Numbered from the stretch's first letter, positions 21,477 through 32,540 are shown. The stretch is 64,000 nucleotides of DNA from Lonepinella koalarum (GCF_004565475.1 NZ_SRHX01000006.1:119473-183472), one strand, 5' to 3'. Notes: generated by a model not told the origin, from the sequence alone. Numbers and translations are program-made.

Positions 21477-23399
21477 TTATTCTGATTTATTATCCAAATT
21501 TTCACCTTTTTGCACCGCACTTTCAGCTTGCTTAGGCTCATCAGATTTGGTTTCAGTTTTAGTCGGTTCACCATGTTTTTTATCATCCCAACCACTTGGT
21601 GGGGTCACTGGTTCACGCTGCATCAACTGTTTAATTTGCTCTTCTTCAATGGTTTCATATTTCACTAACGCATCTTTCATTGCATGCAAAATATCCATGT
21701 TATCAATCAGAATTTGTCTTGCTCGATCATAGTTTCTTGCCACAATAGCACGCACTTCTTCATCAATCACGTGAGCAGTTTCATCGGACATATGTTTGGC
21801 TTTCGCCATTGAACGCCCTAAGAACACTTCGCCATCATCTTCGGTATAAAGAATCGGTCCGAGTTTATCGGAGAAGCCCCATTGCGTCACCATATTACGA
21901 GCAATATTAGTCGCCACTTTAATGTCGTTAGATGCCCCGGTAGAAATATTTTCTTCACCGTAAATTAAATCTTCCGCTAAACGTCCTGCATACAAGGTAG
22001 AAAGTTTACTTTCTAATTGTTTTTGGCTAATGCTAACTTGATCACCTTCAGGCAAGAAAAATGTCACTCCTAACGCTCGACCACGTGGAATAATGGTGAC
22101 TTTATGCACGGGATCGTGTTCAGGCACAATATATCCCACAATGGCATGTCCTGCTTCATGGTAAGCGGTGCTTTCTTTTTGCTTATCGGTCATAATCATA
22201 GTGCGACGTTCAGGTCCCATATTGATTTTGTCTTTAGCTTTTTCAAAGTCTAACATGGTCACTACACGCTTATTACTACGAGCAGCAAATAATGCAGCTT
22301 CATTAACAAGATTCGCCAAATCCGCCCCTGAATAACCCGGTGTGCCACGAGCCAATGTCATGGCATCTACATCTTTGTCAATCGGCACTTTACGCATATG
22401 TACTTTTAAAATTTGCTCACGTCCACGCACATCAGGTAAACCCACAACCACTTGACGGTCAAAACGTCCCGGGCGAACTAATGCAGGGTCAAGCACATCA
22501 GGACGGTTAGTTGCAGCAATCACAATAATTCCTTCTTTACCTTCAAAACCATCCATTTCCACTAACATTTGGTTTAAGGTTTGTTCACGTTCATCATGAC
22601 CACCACCTAACCCCGCTCCACGCTGACGGCCAACGGCATCAATTTCATCAATAAAAATTAAACAAGGTGCATTTTTCTTCGCTTGCTCGAACATATCACG
22701 GACACGTGATGCCCCGACACCCACAAACATTTCCACAAAATCGGAACCTGAAATGGTGAAAAATGGAACTTTAGCCTCACCTGCAATAGCTTTTGCGATC
22801 AACGTTTTACCTGTCCCCGGTGGACCAACCATTAATACACCTTTCGGAATTTTACCGCCAAGATTTTGGAATTTACTTGGATCACGTAAGAAATCGACAA
22901 TCTCAGCCACTTCTTCTTTGGCTTCATCACAACCCGCCACATCTGCAAAGGTGGTTTTAATTTGTTCTTTGTTCAACATTTTTGCTCGGCTTTTACCAAA
23001 GCTCATTGCTTTACCACCACCTTGCATTTGACGCATAAAGAAAACCCATACCCCAATTAAGAACAACATTGGGAACCACGAAATTAAAATTTGCGAGAAT
23101 AAACTACGCTGTTCAGGTAATGCTCCTTCTACTTTAACTTTTTGTTTTAACAAATCATTAAGAATTTGACGATCTTCTAATGGTGTAGGCAACACAGTAG
23201 TATATTTTGAACCGTCTCTTTTGGTGACAAAAATTTCACCCACTTCGTTAAATTTAGTTTGTGCGACTTGTTGATTTTCCACATCCGTCATAAATGTAGT
23301 GTAATCAATACGATTGTTTGTATCAGTTGAATTAAATCCCTGGTATGCCGTCATCATCACAACCGCAACAACTACCCAAAGGACAAGATTTTTAATCAT
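21477..23399 (-). CDS. ftsH: ATP-dependent zinc metalloprotease FtsH
   Basis: Membrane-anchored AAA+ protease that degrades misfolded membrane proteins and regulators such as LpxC and sigma-32. 640 residues from the ATG at 23399 (MIKNLVLW); an in-frame TTG three codons upstream is rejected. There are two N-terminal membrane helices (about 4-22 and 97-118), Walker A GPPGTGKT near 193, Walker [11 protein letters not shown] near 250, the zinc motif YHEAGH near 416, and a charged C-terminal tail. It follows rlmE as in enterobacteria. Confidence 0.97.
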   Translation of the reverse strand: MIKNLVLWVVVAVVMMTAYQGFNSTDTNNRIDYTTFMTDVENQQVAQTKFNEVGEIFVTKRDGSKYTTVLPTPLEDRQILNDLLKQKVKVEGALPEQRSLFSQILISWFPMLFLIGVWVFFMRQMQGGGKAMSFGKSRAKMLNKEQIKTTFADVAGCDEAKEEVAEIVDFLRDPSKFQNLGGKIPKGVLMVGPPGTGKTLIAKAIAGEAKVPFFTISGSDFVEMFVGVGASRVRDMFEQAKKNAPCLIFIDEIDAVGRQRGAGLGGGHDEREQTLNQMLVEMDGFEGKEGIIVIAATNRPDVLDPALVRPGRFDRQVVVGLPDVRGREQILKVHMRKVPIDKDVDAMTLARGTPGYSGADLANLVNEAALFAARSNKRVVTMLDFEKAKDKINMGPERRTMIMTDKQKESTAYHEAGHAIVGYIVPEHDPVHKVTIIPRGRALGVTFFLPEGDQVSISQKQLESKLSTLYAGRLAEDLIYGEENISTGASNDIKVATNIARNMVTQWGFSDKLGPILYTEDDGEVFLGRSMAKAKHMSDETAHVIDEEVRAIVARNYDRARQILIDNMDILHAMKDALVKYETIEEEQIKQLMQREPVTPPSGWDDKKHGEPTKTETKSDEPKQAESAVQKGENLDNKSE

Positions 23400-23493
23400 A
23401 TCGTTCAAGGCTTGACCCCATTTTAGTTAAAGTTAAAAAAAATTTGCTGTTAGCTTACTATAAAATTGATATTAATCAAAACAATCAATGCAA

Positions 23494-24120
23494 TTAATGT
23501 TTATATCCTGTTGCTACAATATAGACTTCCCGAGAACGATCTCGTGATGCTTCTGGCTTGCGGACTTTGACTGTGCTAAAAAGTGAACGAATCTCTCGCA
23601 AATATTGATCAAAACCCTCGCCTTGAAACACTTTCACCACAAAACTACCCTTGCTCGCCAGCACCTGTTTACACATATCTAACGCCAGTTCGACTAAATA
23701 CATGGCTCGTGGAATATCCACTGACGGCATACCACTAAAATTCGGTGCCATATCTGACATCACCACATCGACTTTATTTTCACCTACTCGCTCAAGTAAT
23801 GCAGCCAGCACATTTTCATCACGAAAATCCCCCTGTAAGAAATCCACCCCCACAATAGGATCCATTTCCAAAATATCGCAAGCAATGATGCGACCATTAC
23901 CCCCGATCTGACTGACCACATATTGTGACCACCCCCCGGGAGCTGCCCCAAGATCGACGACAGTCATGCCTTGTTTAAATAAGCGATCTGACTGCTGAAT
24001 TTCATCTAATTTAAAATAAGCTCGAGAGCGTAATTTTTGTTTATGTGCTTTCTGTACAAACTGATCTTTAAAATGTTCATTTAACCAACGGCTTGAACTT
24101 GCCGATCTTTTTCTTCCCAT
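23494..24120 (-). CDS. rlmE: 23S rRNA (uridine-2'-O)-methyltransferase
   Basis: Methylates U2552 of 23S rRNA late in 50S assembly. 208 residues with a basic N-terminus, [10 protein letters not shown] with the catalytic Lys, the SAM motif [14 protein letters not shown] near 58-71, a catalytic Asp in [11 protein letters not shown] near 124, and the C-terminal VKVFQGEGF Lys. Upstream of ftsH and divergent from yhbY, matching enterobacterial order. Confidence 0.96.
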   Translation of the reverse strand: MGRKRSASSSRWLNEHFKDQFVQKAHKQKLRSRAYFKLDEIQQSDRLFKQGMTVVDLGAAPGGWSQYVVSQIGGNGRIIACDILEMDPIVGVDFLQGDFRDENVLAALLERVGENKVDVVMSDMAPNFSGMPSVDIPRAMYLVELALDMCKQVLASKGSFVVKVFQGEGFDQYLREIRSLFSTVKVRKPEASRDRSREVYIVATGYKH

Positions 24121-24226
24121 AATTTCTTAAATTTTGTGGTAGTTTTTGTAATATAAGGCTAAAATAGCCTAATTCAAGCCAACTGCGGTATTTTTCACCG
24201 CACTTTTTTAATTTAGGATTATATTT

Positions 24227-24529
24227 ATGTCAATGACATTATCAACCAAACAAAAACAATTTCTCAAAGGATTAGCCCATCATTTAAATCCTGTCGTTAT
24301 GCTTGGTAACAATGGTTTAACCGAAGGTGTACTAGCTGAAATCGACAATGCACTTAATTATCATGAGCTGATTAAAGTTAAAGTAGCAGGTGCAGATCGT
24401 GAAACCAAACAGCTCATTATTGATGCTATTGTGCGTGAAACCAAATCCGTTGCCGTACAAACTATCGGACACATTGTTATTTTATATCGAGAAAGTGAAG
24501 ATAAAAAAATTCAGTTGCCGAAAAAATAG
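24227..24529 (+). CDS. yhbY: CRM-domain RNA-binding protein, ribosome assembly
   Basis: Small basic protein of 100 residues made of a single CRM domain that associates with pre-50S ribosomal particles. It aligns along its length with YhbY: LSTKQKQFLKGLAHHLNP, the GxxG-like loop LGNNGLTEGV and ELIKVKVAG. AGGA lies about 8 bases before the ATG at 24227; a second ATG two codons later is possible. It faces greA across a hairpin. Confidence 0.93.
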   Translation: MSMTLSTKQKQFLKGLAHHLNPVVMLGNNGLTEGVLAEIDNALNYHELIKVKVAGADRETKQLIIDAIVRETKSVAVQTIGHIVILYRESEDKKIQLPKK

Positions 24530-24536
24530 CATAGTT

Positions 24537-24560
24537 TGGGCGAACACATAGATTCGCCCA
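24537..24560. terminator. Terminator between convergent yhbY and greA
   Basis: TGGGCGAA and TTCGCCCA form an 8-bp stem between convergent stop codons, followed by TA-rich sequence. Confidence 0.6.
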
Positions 24561-24567
24561 TATATCG

Positions 24568-25047
24568 CTACTTATATTCCACTTCCATAATCTCAAATTC
24601 TACCTTGCCACCAGGTGTACTAATCGTCACTGAATCATCTACTTCTTTACCCACTAAACCACGCGCTATCGGCGAATTAACGGAAATCAAGCCTAATTTA
24701 ATATCTGCTTCATCATCGCCTACAATACAATAACTGACTTCTTCTTCCGTATCCACATTTAACAGTACGACGGTTGCCCCAAAAATCACTTTGCCATTGT
24801 TCGGTATTTTAGTCACATCAATAATTTGGCAGTGAGATAATTTCCCTTCAATTTCTTGAATTCGCCCTTCACAAAAGCCTTGTTGTTCTCGAGCCGCATG
24901 ATATTCAGCATTTTCTTTTAAATCACCGTGTTCACGAGCCTCTGCAATTGCTTTAATAATCTCTGGGCGACGAGTATTTTTCAAATAATCCAGTTCCTGT
25001 TTCAATAGTTCTGCACCACGTACAGTCATCGGAATTTGTTTTAGCAT
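24568..25047 (-). CDS. greA: Transcription elongation factor GreA
   Basis: Rescues backtracked RNA polymerase by stimulating transcript cleavage through the secondary channel. 159 residues from the ATG at 25047 ([15 protein letters not shown]). The N-terminal coiled coil carries the acidic tip in [18 protein letters not shown], and the C-terminal FKBP-like domain ends the protein. A longer frame from an upstream start would add 15 unconserved residues. Divergent from dacB, as in related genomes. Confidence 0.96.
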   Translation of the reverse strand: MLKQIPMTVRGAELLKQELDYLKNTRRPEIIKAIAEAREHGDLKENAEYHAAREQQGFCEGRIQEIEGKLSHCQIIDVTKIPNNGKVIFGATVVLLNVDTEEEVSYCIVGDDEADIKLGLISVNSPIARGLVGKEVDDSVTISTPGGKVEFEIMEVEYK

Positions 25048-25202
25048 TTTATTTATTTCTCCTTTTTTTAGGTAAAAACAAAACCACGGCATTGAGTTGA
25101 CAATGTCGCAGTTAAAATAAGTTAAGAAAAAAGTTTACTCAATTGAGTTCGGAGTCTATTATTGTTCTTCTGACAAAAAATAGCAACCCTAAAAACACAA
25201 CA

Positions 25203-26630
25203 ATGAAGTATTTAAGCAAAAATTGGCTACTGGTCAGCCTTATTTTTTCCACACCAGTATTTTCACAAATAGATATTCCCATGATAGCACAACAATTACC
25301 ACAAGGGGCAAGTTTGGGCTTTGTAGCCAAAAATCTCCATAATAACCAGATTATCACGGGATATAACGCCAGTACGTTTATGTTGCCAGCAAGTACCCAA
25401 AAGGTCTTCACGGCTTTAGCTGCCAAATTGACGCTAGGTGATCAATTTCAATTTGAAACCAGTTTACTCACCAATGGCAAAATTCAAAATAATACTTTAA
25501 ATGGTGATTTAATTATCAAATTCACGGGTGATCCCGATTTAACCAGTGGTCAACTTTATACCTTACTCGCTCAACTAAAGAAACAAAATATTCAAAAAAT
25601 CACTGGCAACCTGATTTTAGATACGTCAATTTTTGCTAGTCATGATCGGGGTTCTGGTTGGATCTGGAATGATTTAACGATGTGTTTTAACTCCCCTCCA
25701 GCGGCTGCCAATATTGACAATAACTGCTTTTATGTGGATTTAGATGCCAATCAAAGTATCGGTGAAAATGTTAAATTTAATGTACCGTCTCAATTTCCAA
25801 TTTTAGTCTTTGGTCAGGTGCAAGTGGTGAGTAATGCAGAATCTGGCTATTGTCAACTAGATGCCGTGGTTCACGACAATAACCGCTATCAAATCAAAGG
25901 TTGCATAACCAGACAAAGTAAACCTTTTGGACTAAGTTTCGCCGTGCAAGATCCCGATGCTTATGCAGCAGCCATTGTACAACGTCAATTAAACCGTTTA
26001 GGTATTCAGTTTAACGGCAATGTACAAATTCCACGCCAACCACAGAAAGGTACATTATTAGCTCAACATTTTTCTAAATCACTGCCCGATTTGTTGAAAA
26101 AAATGATGAAGAAATCAGATAACCAAATTGCGGATGCGCTATTTCGTACCATTGCTTATCAATATTACAAACGCCCCGCCACTTTCCAACTGGGTGCGAT
26201 GGCATTAAAAAATATTTTGGCTAAACAAGCGGGTATCAAATTTGGTAATAGTATTGTGGCAGATGGCTCAGGGTTATCCAGACATAACCTTATTGCACCA
26301 GAAACCATGTTACAAGCTCTTGAATATATAGAAAAAAATGAAGATAAATTACATCTATTAGGTGCCTTCCCAATTGCGGGCATGGACGGTACCATCAGCG
26401 GACGTGGCAGCTTAATTCAACCGCCCTTGGTGAAAAATGTGATTGCCAAAACAGGATCACTGAAAGGCGTTTATAATTTAGCCGGTTTTATGACCAATGC
26501 ACGTGGTGAGAGAGTCGCCTTTGTGCAATTTATTAATGGCTATTCTACTGGGGAGTTAGAAAATAAAACCAAACGAGCGCCCTTAGTGCAGTTTGAGAGT
26601 CAGATTTATAATAAAATCTATGCTGAATAA
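25203..26630 (+). CDS. dacB: D-alanyl-D-alanine carboxypeptidase/endopeptidase (PBP4)
   Basis: Periplasmic penicillin-binding protein of peptidase family S13 that trims and cleaves peptidoglycan cross-links. About 475 residues from the ATG at 25203, where a typical signal peptide begins (WLLVSLIFSTPVFS with cleavage soon after). Catalytic motifs: SxxK in LPASTQKVFT near residue 60, SxN in KKSDNQIAD near 305, KTG in IAKTGSLKG near 417. No strong Shine-Dalgarno precedes the ATG, but the upstream in-frame sequence is not signal-like. Confidence 0.93.
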   Translation: MKYLSKNWLLVSLIFSTPVFSQIDIPMIAQQLPQGASLGFVAKNLHNNQIITGYNASTFMLPASTQKVFTALAAKLTLGDQFQFETSLLTNGKIQNNTLNGDLIIKFTGDPDLTSGQLYTLLAQLKKQNIQKITGNLILDTSIFASHDRGSGWIWNDLTMCFNSPPAAANIDNNCFYVDLDANQSIGENVKFNVPSQFPILVFGQVQVVSNAESGYCQLDAVVHDNNRYQIKGCITRQSKPFGLSFAVQDPDAYAAAIVQRQLNRLGIQFNGNVQIPRQPQKGTLLAQHFSKSLPDLLKKMMKKSDNQIADALFRTIAYQYYKRPATFQLGAMALKNILAKQAGIKFGNSIVADGSGLSRHNLIAPETMLQALEYIEKNEDKLHLLGAFPIAGMDGTISGRGSLIQPPLVKNVIAKTGSLKGVYNLAGFMTNARGERVAFVQFINGYSTGELENKTKRAPLVQFESQIYNKIYAE

Positions 26631-26645
26631 TTTTTAGTGCAATTA

Positions 26646-26680
26646 AATTAGGGTTTCTATTATGAAAGAAACCCTAATTT
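26646..26680. terminator. Strong bidirectional terminator between dacB and ilvH
   Basis: AAATTAGGGTTTC and GAAACCCTAATTT form a perfect 13-bp stem around a 9-base loop between two convergent genes. Confidence 0.75.
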
Positions 26681-26707
26681 AGTAATAAGATAAACAAGCT
26701 CCTATCA

Positions 26708-27199
26708 TTAAAGCATATTTTTCTCACTCCGAGAAAGACTGATCAAGCCTGAGCGTACAATTTCCAGTACACTGGTTTCTTCTTTCAAGGCACGAATAAA
26801 GGCATCTAATTTATCTTTTGTGCCAGACAATTGCACCGTATAAGATTTGGTGGTGACATCCACAATTTGCCCACGGAAAATATCTGCTAACCGTTTGATT
26901 TCATCACGAGATGTACCTGTTGCACGAACTTTTATTAACATCACTTCACGTTCAACATGTTCACAATCACTTAAACTAATCACCTTAAACACATCGACTA
27001 ATTTATGTAATTGCTTTTCGATTTGCTCTAACACCCTCTCATCACCAGATACTGCAATCGTCATACGAGAAAGAGTAGGATCATCGGTTGGTGCAACGGT
27101 TAAACTTTCAATATTAAAGGCTCGCTGAGAGAATAAGGCAACCACACGAGATAATGCACCTGATTCATTTTCTAATAATACTGATAAAATTCTACGCAT
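26708..27199 (-). CDS. ilvH: Acetolactate synthase III, small regulatory subunit
   Basis: Regulatory subunit that activates the catalytic subunit and confers feedback inhibition by valine. 163 residues with an N-terminal ACT domain (LLENESGALSRVVALFSQRAFNIESLTV) and the C-terminal segment IVDVTTKSYTVQLSGT. It follows ilvI with an 11-base gap. The length fits the IlvH group rather than the shorter IlvN or IlvM. Confidence 0.95.
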   Translation of the reverse strand: MRRILSVLLENESGALSRVVALFSQRAFNIESLTVAPTDDPTLSRMTIAVSGDERVLEQIEKQLHKLVDVFKVISLSDCEHVEREVMLIKVRATGTSRDEIKRLADIFRGQIVDVTTKSYTVQLSGTKDKLDAFIRALKEETSVLEIVRSGLISLSRSEKNML

Positions 27200-27210
27200 T
27201 CTGTTTCTCC

Positions 27211-28929
27211 TTATTCTTTATTCGGTGCACATAATAACATGTCATTCATTGCACCGCCGCGTATTTGCATTGGATAGACATTTTCCTTGGCATCAATCAA
27301 CACATCTACAAAGACTAATTTATCTTTAATCGCAAAGGCTTGAGCGAGTTTTTCTGCTAACTCATCGGCATGATTGATCTGAATCCCAACATGTCCGTAA
27401 GCTTCTGCTAATTTGGTAAAATCAGGCAACGAATTCATATAGACTTGTGAATGGCGACCTGAATAAATCAAATCTTGCCATTGTTTCACCATGCCTAAGA
27501 AACGATTATTTAAACTCACAATCACGATCGGTGTGTCATATTGTTTCACGGTAGATAGCTCTTGAATATTCATTTGAATACTGCCATCCCCTGTAATACA
27601 AACTACGGTACTTTCTGGATGAGCAAATTTTACCCCAATAGCCGCTGGCAAACCAAAACCCATTGTCCCCGCCCCGCCTGAATTGATCCAACGACGTGGT
27701 TCATCAAATGGATAGTGTAAAGCCGCAAACATTTGATGTTGTCCTACGTCAGATGCAATATAGGCATCGCCTTTAGTTAAATGATAAATGGTTTCAATCA
27801 CCGTTTGTGGCTTAATTTCTTGCGAAGTAGTATCAAATTCAAGGCATTTTTTTGCTTTCCATTCATCAATTTGTTGCCACCATTCAGTTAAATCAGACTG
27901 GGATTTTACTAAATTTTCATCTTGTAATAAGGCTAAAAACTCACCAAATACATTATCCACACTACCAACAATCGGAATTGCAACGGGAATATTTTTTGAA
28001 ATAGACGTTGGATCAATATCAATTTGAATCACTTTGGCATGAGGGCAATATTTCTTTACATTGTTAGTAGTACGATCATCAAAACGTACTCCCACGCCTA
28101 AAATCAAATCAGACTCATGCATAGCACAGTTGGCTTGATAGGTGCCGTGCATACCTAACATTCCTAGGAATTGACGATCAGTTGCTGGATAAGCGCCTAA
28201 TCCCATTAAGGAAGAAGTAACCGGTAAATTTAATAATTGTGCAAATTGTCTAACTTTCGCACTACTATTATTAATAATCACCCCTCCACCCACATATAGA
28301 ACTGGTTTTTTTGCTACTAATAAGGCTTTTAAGGCTTTTTTGATTTGTCCTTTGTGTCCTTGTAAATTCGGATTATAAGAACGCATACTAATATCTTTTG
28401 GATATTCATAAGGATATTTATTAGCTGGATTCACCATATCTTTTGGAATATCAATCACCACAGGACCGGGACGACCTGTTGAAGCGATATAAAAGGCTTT
28501 TTTGATAATTGTCGGAATATCTTCTGCACGTTGAATAATAAAACTATGCTTCACTACCGGGCGAGTAATGCCGATAGTATCACACTCTTGGAAAGCATCT
28601 GTACCGATCAAATTAGATGGTACTTGTCCGGTTAATACGACTAAAGGAACAGAATCCGCATAAGCGGTAGCAATCCCTGTGATCGAATTGGTTGCCCCAG
28701 GACCTGATGTGACTAACACGCATCCCACTTCACCTGTTGAACGAGCATAACCATCCGCCATATGAACAGCAGCTTGTTCATGGCGAACTAGAATATGTTC
28801 AATCCCACCTAAGGTATGGATTGCATCATAAATATCTAACACGGATCCACCCGGATAACCAAATAAATATTTTACACCTTGATCACGCAAAGATTGCACA
28901 ACCATTTCTGCACCTGATAATTTCTTCAT
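27211..28929 (-). CDS. ilvI: Acetolactate synthase III, large catalytic subunit
   Basis: Thiamine-diphosphate enzyme of branched-chain amino acid synthesis. 572 residues from the ATG at 28929 ([11 protein letters not shown]); an upstream in-frame start would add eight residues. The catalytic Glu lies in [16 protein letters not shown] near 47, and the ThDP motif runs from [12 protein letters not shown] to NN near 425-455. First gene of ilvIH. I saw no leader peptide rich in branched-chain codons in the short upstream region. Confidence 0.96.
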   Translation of the reverse strand: MKKLSGAEMVVQSLRDQGVKYLFGYPGGSVLDIYDAIHTLGGIEHILVRHEQAAVHMADGYARSTGEVGCVLVTSGPGATNSITGIATAYADSVPLVVLTGQVPSNLIGTDAFQECDTIGITRPVVKHSFIIQRAEDIPTIIKKAFYIASTGRPGPVVIDIPKDMVNPANKYPYEYPKDISMRSYNPNLQGHKGQIKKALKALLVAKKPVLYVGGGVIINNSSAKVRQFAQLLNLPVTSSLMGLGAYPATDRQFLGMLGMHGTYQANCAMHESDLILGVGVRFDDRTTNNVKKYCPHAKVIQIDIDPTSISKNIPVAIPIVGSVDNVFGEFLALLQDENLVKSQSDLTEWWQQIDEWKAKKCLEFDTTSQEIKPQTVIETIYHLTKGDAYIASDVGQHQMFAALHYPFDEPRRWINSGGAGTMGFGLPAAIGVKFAHPESTVVCITGDGSIQMNIQELSTVKQYDTPIVIVSLNNRFLGMVKQWQDLIYSGRHSQVYMNSLPDFTKLAEAYGHVGIQINHADELAEKLAQAFAIKDKLVFVDVLIDAKENVYPMQIRGGAMNDMLLCAPNKE

Positions 28930-29139
28930 AAAATCACTCCGTTTTACTGACAATTTCTACAGAATTTTTAACCGCACTTTTTATTAAAAGGAAATATTCC
29001 TTAATTTGTGAAATTAGTGTACTAAATTCCGGTTAATTGTCTATTCTTTTTTTAAGCCCAAATTATTAATTTAACAGAATAAAAATCTAAATTAATTAAA
29101 ATTACGATATTTAATAAATAAAATTTATAATAAAATGAT

Positions 29140-29164
29140 AAAATGCGGCATAAAGCCGCATTTT
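29140..29164 (-). terminator. Terminator after the NhaC-family transporter gene
   Basis: AAAATGCGGC and GCCGCATTTT make a 10-bp stem with a 5-base loop; its A/T ends allow termination in either direction. Confidence 0.65.
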
Positions 29165-29219
29165 ATAAACTTAAAACAAAATAAAATTTTTATTTAAAAA
29201 TTTGAATCAGATCACAATT

Positions 29220-30755
29220 TTAACGTTTCTTACTAACAAATATAGCGATAAACAACACTGCTCCCGTGGTAATAAAACCAAGCCAACCAGATTGCGTAAA
29301 GCCAATCACGAAATAGCCAATAGTTGTCGCTAATGCCACTAATAACGCATAAGGTAATTGTGTTGTCACATGATCAATATGGTTACATTTCGCCCCTGTT
29401 GATGACAGAATCGTGGTGTCTGATACGGGTGAACAATGGTCACCACACACTGCCCCAGCCATGACCGCAGATAAACAAGGTAATAATAATTCAGGTGAAG
29501 CATTAACGGCGATAGCCGCTGCAATGGGTAACATAATCCCAAAGGTTCCCCAGCTCGTTCCCGTTGAAAATGCCATTGCCGCACCTAAAATAAATAAAAT
29601 AGCCGGTAAAAATGCTGGATTTAAATTGTCTGAAATTAAGGTAGAAAGATATTTTCCGGTTTGCATATCACCCACGATTTTATTAATCGTCCAAGCAAAG
29701 AATAAAATAGCAATCGCACCTAACATGGATTTAATCCCGACAATCCAAGCCTTGCCGTATTCATTTAAGGTCACATTTCTATTAGCCACAATTAATAAAG
29801 TAGAGACAATCAATGCACTCACGCCCCCTACCACTAATGAAATACCCACCGTCGTATTTTCAAACGCACCTAAAACACTAAAGGTTTTACCGTCAGCAAC
29901 TAACGCATCGTTACCAGTTTTCATCATCATAGCAACCGTAGCTAAAATTAAGGTTAAAATCGGTAACACTAAATTACGCACTTTTCCTGAACTTTGTGCT
30001 TGAATTTCATCAGCGGTATCTGATTGCCCTATGGCTAATTTTTCATGACGTGCCATAGGGCCAATATCAAAAGAAAAATAAGCGACAATAAACACCATAA
30101 TCATGGAAAAAATAGCATAAAAATTCATCGCACTCATGGTGATGAAAGCACTAAATGGCGTATAACCCGTAATAGCATGTTCTGCTAATAAACCTGCAAT
30201 TAGCGTCATAATATAAGCACCCCAGCTAGAAACTGGCATCATGACACACATTGGTGCAGCAGTGGAATCCAGAATATAAGCTAATTTAGCGCGAGAAACA
30301 TGGAATTTATCCGTCACAGGGCGAGCAATAGCACCCACCGCTAAACTATGGAAGTAATCGTCAATAAAAGTAACAAAAACTAAGCATGCTGCCATTAATT
30401 TTGCCCCACGGCGATCTTTAATGCGTTTTTGCGCCCATTCAGCAAATGCCTGATTACTACCAGAAACACTTAAAAGTGCGGTTAAAATACCAAGCAATAA
30501 TAGGAAAAGAATGATATGCACATTACTCTCATTGAATGCGAATCCTCCCTCTTCTACCGTATAAATTAATGAAGATACTCGTTCAAAAAGATAACTTAAA
30601 GTTAAACTGAAATCTGCTCCAGTTAACATTAATGCCCCAACGATAATACCCACACTTAATGACAATAAGACCTTACGTGTAATAATGGCTAAACCAAGGG
30701 CTAATAATGGTGGTAAAACCGACCATATTGAAGAAGAAAAATCGATAAGTTCCAT
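29220..30755 (-). CDS. NhaC-superfamily transporter under a lysine riboswitch, probable lysine importer
   Basis: Inner-membrane secondary transporter of 511 residues with about 11 to 12 membrane segments. The family would normally be called a Na+/H+ antiporter; core segments are FVTFIDDYFHSLAVG, LDSTAAPMCVMMPVSSWGAY, FSTGTSWGTFGIMLP and VCGDHCSPVSDTTILSS. The gene is preceded by a lysine riboswitch, and comparative genomics of riboswitch-linked NhaC relatives assigned them to lysine transport. Lysine uptake is therefore the better hypothesis here; that step is inference from the regulatory element, not from the protein. Confidence 0.8.
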   Translation of the reverse strand: MELIDFSSSIWSVLPPLLALGLAIITRKVLLSLSVGIIVGALMLTGADFSLTLSYLFERVSSLIYTVEEGGFAFNESNVHIILFLLLLGILTALLSVSGSNQAFAEWAQKRIKDRRGAKLMAACLVFVTFIDDYFHSLAVGAIARPVTDKFHVSRAKLAYILDSTAAPMCVMMPVSSWGAYIMTLIAGLLAEHAITGYTPFSAFITMSAMNFYAIFSMIMVFIVAYFSFDIGPMARHEKLAIGQSDTADEIQAQSSGKVRNLVLPILTLILATVAMMMKTGNDALVADGKTFSVLGAFENTTVGISLVVGGVSALIVSTLLIVANRNVTLNEYGKAWIVGIKSMLGAIAILFFAWTINKIVGDMQTGKYLSTLISDNLNPAFLPAILFILGAAMAFSTGTSWGTFGIMLPIAAAIAVNASPELLLPCLSAVMAGAVCGDHCSPVSDTTILSSTGAKCNHIDHVTTQLPYALLVALATTIGYFVIGFTQSGWLGFITTGAVLFIAIFVSKKR

Positions 30756-30831
30756 TTGTTCTGCCTAAAAGTAAGGGAGAACCACTGACATCAGTTCACA
30801 TTAAATAATGTTAAAATGATTTAGAGATAAA

Positions 30832-30850
30832 GGTAGCCAACAAAACTACC
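30832..30850 (-). terminator. Candidate riboswitch expression-platform hairpin
   Basis: On the minus strand GGTAG and CTACC pair around a 9-base loop, with further G-U pairs outside, followed by TTTATC. It lies between the lysine aptamer and the transporter start, where an attenuator is expected. The stem is short, so confidence is modest. Confidence 0.4.
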
Positions 30851-30901
30851 CCTAACAGTAGCGCTCCATAGTAAATAAACGGGTATAAGATTTTTAATTA
30901 A

Positions 30902-31056
30902 AATGTTATCCCCTAGACTATGACAGTAACGTTTCTTTCGATAACGTCACCAACCAATCAAAACGACTTTTAATTGATTTCGGCAAATATTCCTTTCATT
31001 TTTCTTCTCCGTTATCCACTCCGAAAAAATACTTATAATATTCGCACCTCTACATT
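30902..31056 (-). promoter_or_regulatory. Lysine riboswitch (L box)
   Basis: Read on the minus strand, the element carries the conserved L-box blocks in the correct order: GTAGAGGTGCGA, then AAGTA, then GAAAGG followed by TTTGCCGAAAT, then TTGGTTGG, then ACTGTCATAGTC and AGGGGATAACAT. The outer ends ATGT and ACAT close the P1 stem. It lies 147 bases upstream of the NhaC-family gene. High lysine should terminate or block expression, the usual behaviour of this class. Confidence 0.88.
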
Positions 31057-31201
31057 TGTAGGATTTGCAAAGATTACCTGAATAATGCATAAATGCCAAC
31101 AGGTTTTTTATATATATTGATAGAAAGAAACAAAATATTTACAAAAAAGCATAATAAGGATATGATTATTAACAATATAAAATCAACTTAAGGAGAATAA
31201 A

Positions 31202-31600
31202 ATGAGTGATTTAGCAAACACATTAAATAATTTACGTAATTTACGTGCTGCCATTAATACTATTGACTTAAGCAGAGCAGAAAAAATTTTAGAGAAATTA
31301 CAAATTATTATCGACGAAAAACGTAAAAAAGCAGAAGCAGAAATCAAAAAAATAAAGGCTCGCCAAGAACTTATTAAAAAATATCAAGCCGAATTAAAAG
31401 AAAAAGGTATTTCTTTATCTGAATTACTTTCTGACGTTAAAGAAACAAAAAATAAAAAAACACGTCAATCACTTCCTGCAAAATACAAATATATCGATAA
31501 CAAAGGCGAAGAACGTACATGGAGTGGACAAGGTCGTACACCATTAATTATTAAAAAAGCATTAGAAGCGGGTAAATCGCTAGATGATTTTAAAATCTAA
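31202..31600 (+). CDS. hns: H-NS family nucleoid protein
   Basis: Histone-like silencer of AT-rich DNA, 132 residues. The N-terminal two-thirds is a charged coiled-coil oligomerisation domain (about 1-80). The C-terminal DNA-binding domain ends with the core TWSGQGRTPLIIKKAL; the conserved QGR hook is intact. AAGGAGAA lies 6 bases before the ATG. A hairpin follows at 31621-31642. Confidence 0.93.
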   Translation: MSDLANTLNNLRNLRAAINTIDLSRAEKILEKLQIIIDEKRKKAEAEIKKIKARQELIKKYQAELKEKGISLSELLSDVKETKNKKTRQSLPAKYKYIDNKGEERTWSGQGRTPLIIKKALEAGKSLDDFKI

Positions 31601-31620
31601 GATTCTTAAATTTAATAATA

Positions 31621-31642
31621 AAACCCATTTAAAGATGGGTTT
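31621..31642 (+). terminator. hns terminator
   Basis: AAACCCAT and ATGGGTTT form an 8-bp stem followed by TTTATTTG on the plus strand. Confidence 0.75.
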
Positions 31643-31671
31643 TATTTGTTTACCAGAATAGGAACGATAAT

Positions 31672-32511
31672 ATGATTGAAAATAAAATTTTGCTAACCGA
31701 TTGTCCTGATGATAAAGGACTCATCGCCAAAATAACCAATATCTGCTACAAACATCAGCTAAATATTATACATAATAATGAATTTGTCGATTTTGAAACA
31801 AAACATTTTTTTATGCGAACTGAATTACAAGGTATCTTTAATGAAGAAACGCTACTTGCCGATTTAGCATTTAGTTTGCCACAAGGCACAAATTGTCGTT
31901 TAATAGATTCAAGTCGTAAAAAGCGTATTGTCATTTTGGTCACCAAAGAAGCCCATTGTTTGGGTGATATATTAATGAAAACCTATTATGGCGGATTAGA
32001 TCTTGAGATCGCCGCAGTAATTGGAAATCACGACAGCTTACGTTCTCTTGTGGAACGTTTTGATGTGCCTTTTCATTGCGTCAGTCACGAACATTTAACT
32101 CGGATTGAACACGATAAATTATTAGCCGAAAAAATTGATGAATATCACCCAGATTTAATTGTGTTAGCCAAATATATGCGGGTATTAAATCCGGAATTTG
32201 TCGCTCGTTACCCAAATCGTGTGATCAATATTCACCATTCTTTTTTACCGGCTTTTATTGGTGCTAATCCTTATAAACGAGCTTATGAACGTGGGGTGAA
32301 AATTATTGGCGCCACAGCACATTTTATTAATAATGAATTAGATGAAGGTCCGATTATTATGCAAAATGTGATTAATGTGGATCATACCTATTCGGCGGAA
32401 ATGATGATGAAAGCGGGACGAGATGTGGAAAAAACGGTGCTAAGTCGAGCGTTAGATTTAGCCATCCATGATCGTTTATTTGTATTCCAAAATAAAACTA
32501 TCGTTTTATAA
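31672..32511 (+). CDS. purU: Formyltetrahydrofolate deformylase
   Basis: Hydrolyses 10-formyl-THF to THF and formate, balancing one-carbon pools and supplying formate for purine synthesis. 279 residues with an N-terminal ACT domain (about 5-80) and a C-terminal formyltransferase-like hydrolase domain containing LAKYMRVLNPEFV, INIHHSFLPAF with the catalytic histidines, GATAHFINNELDEGPI and the conserved late Asp. Monocistronic, ending at a hairpin shared with the convergent cold-shock gene. Confidence 0.94.
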   Translation: MIENKILLTDCPDDKGLIAKITNICYKHQLNIIHNNEFVDFETKHFFMRTELQGIFNEETLLADLAFSLPQGTNCRLIDSSRKKRIVILVTKEAHCLGDILMKTYYGGLDLEIAAVIGNHDSLRSLVERFDVPFHCVSHEHLTRIEHDKLLAEKIDEYHPDLIVLAKYMRVLNPEFVARYPNRVINIHHSFLPAFIGANPYKRAYERGVKIIGATAHFINNELDEGPIIMQNVINVDHTYSAEMMMKAGRDVEKTVLSRALDLAIHDRLFVFQNKTIVL

Positions 32512-32540
32512 TTGCTATTCTATTAATTTAAGAATATAAA

